A stretch of 63,350 nucleotides of DNA from a virus. The stretch's first letter is position 1; every line of letters begins with the position of its first letter. The stretch is from the IMG/VR virus record IMGVR_UViG_3300020159_004055, positions 1-63,350 of that record, one strand, 5' to 3'. The translations under genes and the position numbers were made by a program. The notes beneath the pieces are model-generated. The model had not been told where the DNA came from. It made no database searches and saw nothing but the letters and a program-made list of their open reading frames with translations. Positions 1-7,644 of the stretch are shown here, in pieces.

Positions 1-354
1 CCTGACCTTGGAGTTCCTGGAAGAAGCTATAATCAGAATCTTAATGACGATGTTTACGAAAACACTCCTAACTTCGGTAATCAGCTCGAGTCAAGCCGTG
101 TTTATGACGAGACAAGTTTAGTTTCATCAAGGGGTGAATTAAGATCTCCTGAAAATAATTTTGGACAACCTCCAGGAACTGTTTATCCTCCAGTAAGAAG
201 ACAGACTGCACAAGGAGAACTTGGAAGAATTTACCCAGTTACTTCTGGAGACTTTATTATTGATAAACCACTGAATTTAGGAAACGAAAAACCAGCGGAT
301 CAATATAATGTTAGTTTGGGTGACTTTAATCCTGAGGATTATCCGGAACAATAA
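1..354 (+). CDS. C-terminal end of a virion-associated protein (5' truncated)
   Basis: An open frame enters from the left edge and stops with TAA at 352-354. The 117 visible residues are rich in Asn, Pro, Gly and Arg and look like a disordered C-terminal tail, with no recognisable domain. The stop lies 10 bases before the next gene, a baseplate spike, so this is probably the preceding gene of the same tail operon and a structural protein. Function cannot be assigned from the fragment. Confidence 0.7.
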   Translation, partial: PDLGVPGRSYNQNLNDDVYENTPNFGNQLESSRVYDETSLVSSRGELRSPENNFGQPPGTVYPPVRRQTAQGELGRIYPVTSGDFIIDKPLNLGNEKPADQYNVSLGDFNPEDYPEQ

Positions 355-364
355 ATTTGTATAG

Positions 365-1039
365 ATGAGCTACTCACCACCTAAGATCTATTTAGGAGAA
401 ATCGTTGACATAGATGACCCACTAAAGGAGGGAAGAGCAAAAATACGGGTTTTTGGATTGTTTGACGGTCTGGACCACGACGATCTTCCTTGGGCAAGTC
501 AAGTGACGTTTGTATCTTTTTCTGGTAACGGTAATGGTGCAATTTCAGTCCCAAGGATGGGAACTGTCGTTGCCGTTGAATTCGATGGACAAAATTATTA
601 CAGATTTTATTACTATGCTGAATGGGAAACGTCTCCCGATCTTTTAGCTGAAATAGCAGAATCTTATGAAGGTGCTCATTCACTTATTTACGATACCCAA
701 GCTCAGCCTGGTCCTCTAAAAGTTTTCTACACACAGAAGAAAGGTTTAAACCTTGTCCTGGGAGATGCTAAGATTCAATTGGATACTCAGGATGGAGGTC
801 AACTCAGAGTGGTAATTGAAATGGGGGAAGACCAGATTCGAATGGAAAACAACAAAATTATTATCAACTCGAATAATATTGAGCTTGGCGAAAATGCAGC
901 AGAAGCTCTGATAAAGGGTAATACATTCCAAACTTACTTCAATTCACATACCCACATCGGAAACTTAGGTGGTGCTACCTCTCCTCCAGTAATCCCATCT
1001 GATCCAACACATCTTTCGAATATTTCCAAAACCAAATAA
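365..1039 (+). CDS. Baseplate central spike protein, gp5/VgrG-type OB-fold
   Basis: The 224-residue product begins with an OB-fold-like region (about residues 8-110) carrying the signature DPLKEGRAKIRVFGL followed by LPWA, which matches the N-terminal domain of T4 gp5 and related spike proteins. The second half (about 125-190) is a run of short alternating strands rich in Asp, Ile and Gln, as expected for the triple-stranded beta-helix of a cell-puncturing needle, then a His/Gly/Pro-rich tail (SHTHIG). There is no lysozyme domain between them, unlike T4 gp5. In a contractile tail it would sit at the tube tip and pierce the outer membrane. It is the first complete gene of the tail operon and is 3 bases from the next gene. 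Family assignment is good; the exact T4 equivalent is inferred. Confidence 0.8.
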   Translation: MSYSPPKIYLGEIVDIDDPLKEGRAKIRVFGLFDGLDHDDLPWASQVTFVSFSGNGNGAISVPRMGTVVAVEFDGQNYYRFYYYAEWETSPDLLAEIAESYEGAHSLIYDTQAQPGPLKVFYTQKKGLNLVLGDAKIQLDTQDGGQLRVVIEMGEDQIRMENNKIIINSNNIELGENAAEALIKGNTFQTYFNSHTHIGNLGGATSPPVIPSDPTHLSNISKTK

Positions 1040-1042
1040 TCA

Positions 1043-3847
1043 ATGGCAGTTTTACCAGACAAGATATTGGAAGACGCTGAAATTGAAGCATTTGTTGAAA
1101 GAGTAAATCAATCTGCTGAAAATATTGTAAGTGATTCTAAATTTAAAATAAGTAGCCCAAATTTACCTGGGATAGGTCTACTGCTTAAATTACAGATCAG
1201 AGCATTTGAAAAAAGTTTGGCTGGCACTTTCGCACCAATCTTCATAGGAAAGAAAGCACTTTCTGAAGGATTCTCTGGAATAAAAACTGCTTTCGAATCA
1301 ATCCAAACAATTTTTTCAAATCCGCTACAATTTCTTTTAGATGAGGGGGTCAATTCCATACTTGGTGAATTTCCATTTCCGATAAGACTTGAAATCGGAG
1401 GCGGTATTGATGGAGATTTAAAAGAAAAGTTTGCGGATCTCCTTACTGACAAGAAACAAACTGGCGATCCGCTAGATAAACTTCAAAATTTTAATTACAC
1501 TCTTGTTTACAATTCTAATACAAATCCAGCATCGGGTGAGATAACCACGTCATCCTCTTCTGTAAAAGATGTAAGCAAGATAGTTGTCAGTGGAATTACC
1601 AAAAACGAGCAGAAGAATGATTTGTTAGCATTGCTTAAGCCTGGTGATTCTATTCAACTTTCTGACCAAGAATTCAGTGGAAGTTTCACTATAAATTCTA
1701 TATCTGTCAATAGTGATAATACATTCAGCTTATCGGTTTCTTTGAACTCTATTTCTTCTCTTGATTCCCCAGATGGTGAGGTGAATGTCCCAGGTTTAAA
1801 AAATTCTAAATTGTCTGCGGATCGAAATATTTTTCTACGACAATTTTTGGATGAAAATGGAAATCTTAAAATACCAATTTCAGCTCTGGGACTTACACTT
1901 CCTTTGCTCTCCTCGCTTTCCATTTCCTTGGGGGATTTTAGTAAACTGAGAGATGATTCTCCAGCTAAGAAGTTTATGGAGAAATTGAGTGAGAGATCCG
2001 GACTGCAATTTTCTGAAATATTTGCTGGAATTATAGATGGAAAATTTCCCAAAATAGATTTCGAACAACTCCAAAAAGACGCTTCTGAAGGTAACACAGA
2101 AAGCACAGAGAAGGCAAAAGAAGATATGGTAGTTTTGGGTAGGCTTCTCCAAATTGGAAGCTCTGACCCTCTTTTTCTGATCAAGATAATTTTCAATTAT
2201 GTAAAACTACTTTTGCTTCCAATTAACGTAGTCATTGGAGTAATCAAAGGATTGGCAGAAATAATTACTGGACCCATATCGCTAATTAAAACATTAATAA
2301 GAGGAATTATCAATCCACTTGGTTTGTTATGTGATCTTATTTCTAAGGCGTTTTTAGAAGCTTTAAGACCATATATTCAAAATCCCATACTATCTATTGG
2401 AATGACTTGGGAAGAGGCTTTAAACGAGCCAGATTCGGACCGTAGGGGTTTGCAACCACTTATCTCAGATATGGTTTGTGGAAAGTTTTCTCGAGACCTT
2501 AAGAATTACACTCCGGATCAAAGTTTTTTCCAAAATTTAGCTAACACGATCCCTGATAAACAAATGGATCAGTTTCAGCCAGGATTAAATATAGATTACA
2601 ACACTTTCTTTGATTCAAGAAATCCATCTCAAGGGGAGGTCTCAGTAAACAATTCGGATCCTAAGCAAGTTACGGTTTTTAAAGTTTCTGGAATTTCATC
2701 AACTGTAGAAAATTCAACACCTCTTTTGACTTCCTTGAATGTTGGTGACGAGTTCAGTTTTTCCTTGCAAGATTCATTTTCAGTATTCAGAGTGGGAACA
2801 AAGAAGTTTGTTACCGATACAGAATCACCATTTTTTGAATTCACCGTTCAATACCTGAAATCCGATTTAGAAAAAGCACAAGAAAAAAGTATTGAAGAAT
2901 TGCAGCTTGAAGGGATTGATAATGGGGCTCTCAAGTCCAAGCTAAATGTTTCCAATCCGGATAAAACATTTTTATTTATTATAGAAAAATATCTGCCTGT
3001 TAAAATGATAGCAGTTTGGGAATCAATTAAGGGTGTTATAGGAATTTTTGGTGGTTTAGCGCAGCAGGTTCCTTCTCTGCTTCCAGCCATTATAAGAAGT
3101 CTTTTAGGTCTGAACACAAACAAATCTGTCGAGGAACTGGTCGAGGCAATTAAAAATGAGGAATCCGGTGGAGGGTCAGCTTCTATCGAAGGGGCAGCAC
3201 AGACTATAAATCTTCTTTATGACGGAGAAAGCTCTTTGATGTATTTAGGGACTGTTAACCAATCAGAAGGAGGTAGCAATTATGAGCAGGAAGCAAGGGA
3301 TGCTTTAGAGCTTTTAGTTCAGAATTCCAGTACTGATAACGAACCGGGAATAGAAAACATTTTCTATGATTTGCTTGTAGGACAAAAGGAAGCCGATAAA
3401 CCTACATCGATCGTAAAGGATAATCTTTCATCAGATCCTGGAAAAGATACAACTGACAATAAATTTTTAAACTATATAAAGAGTAATGCTTATCAATTTG
3501 CAGATCTTGCCCCGTCTAAAAATAATTTCTATTACGGAGAATTTGGCTTGGTGGATCTCGGAAATAGCGTAAAGGTACTTTCTGTAATCATGCTTCAGTT
3601 TAAAGATTTTTACTATTTCAGCAACAATAACGTAAACCTTGAAGATGTTTCTATAACTGTTTACATTAAACCAGCGGACGGTGGTGCAAGAACTACCCTT
3701 TATTCAGGGAACGTATACAATGCTTTACAAAGGTACAAGCTTACAAATCAGGGATTTGATAAGAGGGTTGATTACCGTGATGTCAGGATTATAATTAACC
3801 GGGAAATGAATTTTCTAGTTAACTATGCTTTACCTTCCTTGCAATAA
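1043..3847 (+). CDS. Large tail/baseplate hub protein with a long hydrophobic region
   Basis: This 934-residue protein is not recognised by family. It has three visible parts. Residues about 150-240 and 510-605 look like diverged copies of one beta-rich module (both contain NP-x2-GE, a VSGI core, and a PGD or VGD turn). Between them, about residues 360-445, is a long hydrophobic and amphipathic stretch rich in Ile, Leu and Pro, unusual for a soluble structural protein. The C-terminal part (about 780-934) is Tyr/Asn-rich. Its place directly after the spike gene suggests a baseplate-hub or tape-measure-associated role; a hydrophobic segment could interact with the host membrane during ejection. 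That role is inference. The start ATG is 3 bases after the spike stop. Confidence 0.6.
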   Translation: MAVLPDKILEDAEIEAFVERVNQSAENIVSDSKFKISSPNLPGIGLLLKLQIRAFEKSLAGTFAPIFIGKKALSEGFSGIKTAFESIQTIFSNPLQFLLDEGVNSILGEFPFPIRLEIGGGIDGDLKEKFADLLTDKKQTGDPLDKLQNFNYTLVYNSNTNPASGEITTSSSSVKDVSKIVVSGITKNEQKNDLLALLKPGDSIQLSDQEFSGSFTINSISVNSDNTFSLSVSLNSISSLDSPDGEVNVPGLKNSKLSADRNIFLRQFLDENGNLKIPISALGLTLPLLSSLSISLGDFSKLRDDSPAKKFMEKLSERSGLQFSEIFAGIIDGKFPKIDFEQLQKDASEGNTESTEKAKEDMVVLGRLLQIGSSDPLFLIKIIFNYVKLLLLPINVVIGVIKGLAEIITGPISLIKTLIRGIINPLGLLCDLISKAFLEALRPYIQNPILSIGMTWEEALNEPDSDRRGLQPLISDMVCGKFSRDLKNYTPDQSFFQNLANTIPDKQMDQFQPGLNIDYNTFFDSRNPSQGEVSVNNSDPKQVTVFKVSGISSTVENSTPLLTSLNVGDEFSFSLQDSFSVFRVGTKKFVTDTESPFFEFTVQYLKSDLEKAQEKSIEELQLEGIDNGALKSKLNVSNPDKTFLFIIEKYLPVKMIAVWESIKGVIGIFGGLAQQVPSLLPAIIRSLLGLNTNKSVEELVEAIKNEESGGGSASIEGAAQTINLLYDGESSLMYLGTVNQSEGGSNYEQEARDALELLVQNSSTDNEPGIENIFYDLLVGQKEADKPTSIVKDNLSSDPGKDTTDNKFLNYIKSNAYQFADLAPSKNNFYYGEFGLVDLGNSVKVLSVIMLQFKDFYYFSNNNVNLEDVSITVYIKPADGGARTTLYSGNVYNALQRYKLTNQGFDKRVDYRDVRIIINREMNFLVNYALPSLQ

Positions 3848-3864
3848 AGATAATTTTTCTAATG

Positions 3865-3873
3865 GATATATAG
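3865..3873 (+). promoter_or_regulatory. Putative late promoter motif GATATATAG
   Basis: The sequence GATATATAG lies 27 bases before the ATG of the S1-domain gene, in the short gap after the preceding stop. It matches the motif found before many units in this window and resembles the T4 late-promoter TATAAATA box. Confidence 0.5.
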
Positions 3874-3900
3874 AAAGGTTAACTTTTAAACAAAAAATAA

Positions 3901-5070
3901 ATGAACACTCCAGACTTAAATCGAACCACAGGTATCGAGGATTTTAATTGGAACATCACAAGCAAAAGAAAATTGAATCGCAGCGTTAACACAATTGACG
4001 ATGCTAAAGTTTTCTGCCAGGAAGATTATGCACAACATTTGTATGATCTAATGGCTGACAATTTGAGGTCCGTAAGTGGATCTAAGGATTTGAAAAACGG
4101 TCACGTTTATGAATGCCGTATTACTTCAGTCAACGAGAAGTATGCTATTGCACAAACAGTAGAGGGACAATCAATCTACATTGATCTCGTCAAAGAGAGA
4201 AAAGATGCTATCAAGTTAAATCTTGAAGGACTTAACTTTCAGGTAGGTGCGGAAACACAAGCTATTGTACGAAACGTAATGGGAACATATTACGGTTCTG
4301 TTATCGATTGCTTTATAGAAAACACAAAACTTGAGTTTTTCGAGCAGATTACAAAACAAAGTGTTGCTTACGAAGCTAAAATTGAATCAATCAACAACGG
4401 AGGTTACCTTGTTGAAGTTCAAGGAATCAAGTGTTTCCTTCCGGGGTCATTGGCTGCAGCCAATAAAATTACTGATTTCGAATCTTACCTGGGTAAAAAA
4501 ATCTATGTAATGATTGACGGATACGTTAAGAAGAAAGATATTTTCGTAGTATCCTATAAGAAGTATTTGACTAAGATCATGGATCAAAAAATCCAAGAAC
4601 TAGATCTTACTAAGAAATACAAAGGTCATGTAACTGGTACTTCCGATTTTGGAGTGTTTGTAGAATGGGAAGACATTTACACTGGATTGATCCATAAAAC
4701 AGAATTTGATAATCAGAAAGTTGCTGGATTTGTTGCTGGGGATGAGATTGAGTTTTACATCAAAGAAGTGAAGGACGACAATAGACTGACATTAACTTTT
4801 GGCCAGCCGGTTGATAAGACTTTGAAAGTATATGAAATTAAGAAGTCTATCGAAGACGGGGATAATCCGATTTTCACTGCAAGAGTTAAACACAAGAGGA
4901 AAAACGGAGCACTGGTTGAATTAGAAGAAGTTGGCCTTATGGCGTTGATCCCACAGGGAAGAATAACCAAAGACAGTAAAAACCTTAAGAGTGGAGACCA
5001 GTTGAAGGTTTCTGTTTATGAGGTAGACCCAGTGATGGGCAAAATATTTGCAGAACCTATAAATGAGTAA
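3901..5070 (+). CDS. Ribosomal protein S1-like protein with four S1 RNA-binding repeats
   Basis: The 389-residue product contains about four S1/OB-type repeats, roughly residues 67-135, 150-220, 236-300 and 315-385. The third is canonical (GHVTGTSDFGVFVEWE followed by GLIHKTEF). Cellular S1 proteins use such repeats to hold mRNA on the 30S subunit. The N-terminal 60 residues are unrelated to S1. It has its own promoter-like motif and overlaps the next gene by 8 bases. It lies inside a baseplate operon, which is odd for a translation factor. It may help phage mRNAs engage host ribosomes, plausible where Shine-Dalgarno pairing is weak, or bind phage RNA for another purpose. Domain identity is solid; function is inferred. 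Confidence 0.8.
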   Translation: MNTPDLNRTTGIEDFNWNITSKRKLNRSVNTIDDAKVFCQEDYAQHLYDLMADNLRSVSGSKDLKNGHVYECRITSVNEKYAIAQTVEGQSIYIDLVKERKDAIKLNLEGLNFQVGAETQAIVRNVMGTYYGSVIDCFIENTKLEFFEQITKQSVAYEAKIESINNGGYLVEVQGIKCFLPGSLAAANKITDFESYLGKKIYVMIDGYVKKKDIFVVSYKKYLTKIMDQKIQELDLTKKYKGHVTGTSDFGVFVEWEDIYTGLIHKTEFDNQKVAGFVAGDEIEFYIKEVKDDNRLTLTFGQPVDKTLKVYEIKKSIEDGDNPIFTARVKHKRKNGALVELEEVGLMALIPQGRITKDSKNLKSGDQLKVSVYEVDPVMGKIFAEPINE

Positions 5071-6460
5071 CCTTTCACATTTTGATAAAAGTCAGATACT
5101 TTCCTCTGCCATTCTCGGATTCGAATTTGAATTCTTTTCCGAGATGGTCAGGGGTAGGATTGTAGAGTCTTTATCAAAATTGTTGGGGAAGAAAATTATT
5201 CTAACGAATAAGTACCACTCAAAAACTCCAGTTAGCTCCGACACTTTCAAGCTTGAACCTGATTATTCAGGGGGAAGCAAAATGAACGAGCTAATTACCG
5301 GACCTTTACCTTATGCTGAAGCAATTCCTATTTTAATCAAGGTTTTAAGATGGATAGATGAAAATGGATGGACAAACGATAAGTGCGCTTTCCAATTTTC
5401 AATAAGCTTCGATAAGTTTGACCGAAGTATCAGGAGGATCGAAGAATTGGATAAACTTCAGTTCATCTTGGGGATTGACGAGGGAATGATTTATTCGAAG
5501 TTCGGTAATAGGACTAACAATGTTTATGCAAAGTCGATAAAAAGAGTAGTCCCGAGGAATAGATTTTCTATGCTAGAGAATATCACTACGATTGATCCCA
5601 AGATATTCAAGATCCCTGACGAGAAATATTACGGTGCTAATTTTACCAAGATACCGAAAGGTTACATGGAGATAAGGTATCTTGGAGGAAGGGATTATCA
5701 AAAGAAAATAAATTCAATTCGGGAGATCATTGATTATGTTCTCATGTTTACTTCTGATATTCTTTCCGGTCGTAGGGGATACACAAAAACTGATTTAGAG
5801 AATCTGAAATCGATGATGAAGGATTACACTAAGGTAGTTAGAAGTTTTTCAGATCCGGAGGCATTCTTTATGAACTTCCCTGATTTCCATTTGTTGGTAG
5901 ATCTGAAAGGTTACGAAGAAAACATCAAAACTTACTTTCCTGTCATAAGGGATAAAATCTTCGATCTTATTGTCGAGGGAAATGTTAGAACTGGTTTCTT
6001 TAACTATGACACTAGTAATGGCAGATTCCAACTAAAGGACGCTAAAATCAAAGATGCTTCTTTCATAGATAATTTAGATTTAATTGACTGTAAAATCCGG
6101 ACTTCTAAAGTTGATAACTGCAGACTATTTGGATGCGAAATTAAAAACTCGGAAGTTCACAATTCAGAGGTCGTTAATTCAAACAAAATAACAGATAGTA
6201 AAGTACAGAACACAAGCGTGTCTTTTGGTAACAAATTGTTCGGATGCTTTATTGATAGCCCAATGAAAATGGTTGATTGTGAAATCAATGGCGGTGTTAT
6301 TAGAAAAGCCGATTTGGGCAGAAATGCTAATGTTAGCGATTCAACCGAAAAGGTTAAGGATTTCAACGAGATAAGACAGAGCAGATTTGTAACTGACTCA
6401 AGGCTGAAGGATTTAAATGATCCTTTAACAAGGATAAAATTTAAAAATCAGAACTATTAA
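5063..6460 (+). CDS. Amidoligase-like protein with C-terminal beta-helix
   Basis: The N-terminal half (465 residues in total) opens with LGFEFEFFSE at residues 18-27, followed by FKLEPDYSGG (62-71) and NELITGP (75-81). This GxExE plus substrate-strand plus E-[IL]-[VI]-[ST]-G/S-P layout is that of the putative amidoligase family (glutamine-synthetase-like carboxylate-amine ligases). Residues about 320-420 form repeated short strands with D-C, N-S and D-S corners (for example LIDCKIRTSKVDNCRLFGCE), typical of a right-handed beta-helix or pentapeptide-like solenoid. The start overlaps the S1-like gene by 8 bases. In a tail operon the enzyme could be a virion-borne ligase or have lost activity and become structural. 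No standard T4 gene has this build. Confidence 0.55.
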   Translation: MSNLSHFDKSQILSSAILGFEFEFFSEMVRGRIVESLSKLLGKKIILTNKYHSKTPVSSDTFKLEPDYSGGSKMNELITGPLPYAEAIPILIKVLRWIDENGWTNDKCAFQFSISFDKFDRSIRRIEELDKLQFILGIDEGMIYSKFGNRTNNVYAKSIKRVVPRNRFSMLENITTIDPKIFKIPDEKYYGANFTKIPKGYMEIRYLGGRDYQKKINSIREIIDYVLMFTSDILSGRRGYTKTDLENLKSMMKDYTKVVRSFSDPEAFFMNFPDFHLLVDLKGYEENIKTYFPVIRDKIFDLIVEGNVRTGFFNYDTSNGRFQLKDAKIKDASFIDNLDLIDCKIRTSKVDNCRLFGCEIKNSEVHNSEVVNSNKITDSKVQNTSVSFGNKLFGCFIDSPMKMVDCEINGGVIRKADLGRNANVSDSTEKVKDFNEIRQSRFVTDSRLKDLNDPLTRIKFKNQNY

Positions 6461-6461
6461 G

Positions 6462-7238
6462 ATGACACAGGAAGAATTGATGCAAGAAATCAAGGACGAT
6501 CTTTCAGCAAGTTGTTCTTTGCCGTACAATCTCAATGATGATGAGATAGAAAGAATTATCCGAAGAGCGAAAGCCTATATGTATGATAACTATCAATATG
6601 CAGTTGAAGATAGGGTTTTCGTTTTAGCTAATAATTTATTTGCCCACCCGCAATTTAGAAAAACAAGGCAAATCCAACTTCCACCAAGAATAGTTTCTGT
6701 GTATGATGTAAGGGAAGTAAATGGTATGGGAATATCAGGAAATCCTGACAGGGATTTTGGTGATTCTAAACTATTAGGCTCCGAACTTCTCCTTTCACCT
6801 TTTACCGGGGACAACTTGGTTTATCGTACTGTTATGTACTCTTATTTTGATCTAGCACAAGCTTATCTTTTGCCAACTTTTGCATATAAATTTAACAAGA
6901 ACACCAAGAAATTAACTATCTTAGGTAGAGATCCAAATAGATCTGGCAGCGGCGGGGTAGGAACGGGCTACGACCAAAATGGAATGGATGTTGCGGTGAG
7001 ATGCTATGTTGCTATTGATGATGATGATCTATATGATGATGAATTATTCATCAGATATTGTCTCGCAAAATCTAAAATTTCTCTCTCTAGAGTTTTAAGT
7101 GCCTTCGATTACAATCTACCTGGAGGGGTCAGAGTAAACACTGCTGATCTTAGATCGGATGGGGAAAAAGAGCTCCAAGAAGTCATGGATATGATCAATG
7201 GAGAAAATACTCCATCTTATTTCTTACAGTGGAATTAA
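6462..7238 (+). CDS. Putative virion structural protein (neck/baseplate region)
   Basis: The 258-residue product is not recognised. It starts with an acidic helical segment (about residues 3-40, with DDEIERIIRRAKAYM) and continues as a mixed alpha/beta protein with a Gly-rich loop near residue 165 and an acidic DDDDLYDDE patch near 185-195. It starts 2 bases after the amidoligase stop and is the last gene before gp25, so a neck or baseplate-connection role is likely from context only. Confidence 0.5.
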   Translation: MTQEELMQEIKDDLSASCSLPYNLNDDEIERIIRRAKAYMYDNYQYAVEDRVFVLANNLFAHPQFRKTRQIQLPPRIVSVYDVREVNGMGISGNPDRDFGDSKLLGSELLLSPFTGDNLVYRTVMYSYFDLAQAYLLPTFAYKFNKNTKKLTILGRDPNRSGSGGVGTGYDQNGMDVAVRCYVAIDDDDLYDDELFIRYCLAKSKISLSRVLSAFDYNLPGGVRVNTADLRSDGEKELQEVMDMINGENTPSYFLQWN

Positions 7239-7242
7239 CCTT

Positions 7243-7250
7243 GATATATA
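7243..7250 (+). promoter_or_regulatory. Putative late promoter motif GATATATA
   Basis: The motif sits 18 bases upstream of the gp25 start and just upstream of a perfect 16-base palindrome. The short spacing implies a leader of only about ten bases. Confidence 0.5.
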
Positions 7251-7251
7251 T

Positions 7252-7267
7252 GGGGAATTAATTCCCC
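7252..7267. promoter_or_regulatory. Perfect 16-bp palindrome before gp25 start
   Basis: GGGGAATTAATTCCCC is perfectly self-complementary and ends one base before the ATG of gp25. It falls at the expected transcription start of the motif at 7243. It could be an operator or a start-proximal hairpin in the mRNA; no known regulator site is recognised. Confidence 0.5.
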
Positions 7268-7268
7268 T

Positions 7269-7640
7269 ATGGTAGAGATTTATAACAGAGATCCTTCAGA
7301 CTTAAACTATAAAACAAATATAGTCGAGGTTACCCAGCCAGTTGAGATTTGTCTCGGCCAGCTTAAAATGTTCCTCCTGACCAACAAGGGAGATGTTTTA
7401 GGAGATCCCAAATTTGGACTCAACTTAGAGGATCTTGTATTCAGTTTAGAACTTTCAGAAAAAACACTCAGAGATGAGATTGAGCAGGGACTAAGATTTT
7501 ATGTTCCGCTCTTTGCCCAACTTGGTGGATATTTTGATCTGAAGTTTTACCAAGGTACCGAAAGGGATATTTGTTTGCTTGATTTCTATATTCCCGCAAA
7601 TGGAAATGAAAGTCCTCTTGTCTCATTGAAAGTAAGTTAA
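7269..7640 (+). CDS. 25: Baseplate wedge protein gp25
   Basis: The 123-residue product matches the GPW/gp25 family in length and pattern: a helix, then LLTNKGDVLGDPKFGLNLEDLVF at about 36-58, then a helical repeat (EKTLRDEIEQGL) and a C-terminal beta hairpin. In T4, gp25 joins the gp6-gp7 wedge core to the sheath and starts sheath assembly. Here it is immediately followed (4 bases) by the gp6-like gene, the conserved order in contractile tails and type VI secretion systems. Assignment is strong. A promoter-like motif and a palindrome lie just upstream. Confidence 0.9.
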   Translation: MVEIYNRDPSDLNYKTNIVEVTQPVEICLGQLKMFLLTNKGDVLGDPKFGLNLEDLVFSLELSEKTLRDEIEQGLRFYVPLFAQLGGYFDLKFYQGTERDICLLDFYIPANGNESPLVSLKVS

Positions 7641-7644
7641 AAAC

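Noticed and set aside
1654-2196. 180-residue open frame on the minus strand
   Set aside because: It mirrors the coding bias of the 934-residue gene and has no recognisable motif.
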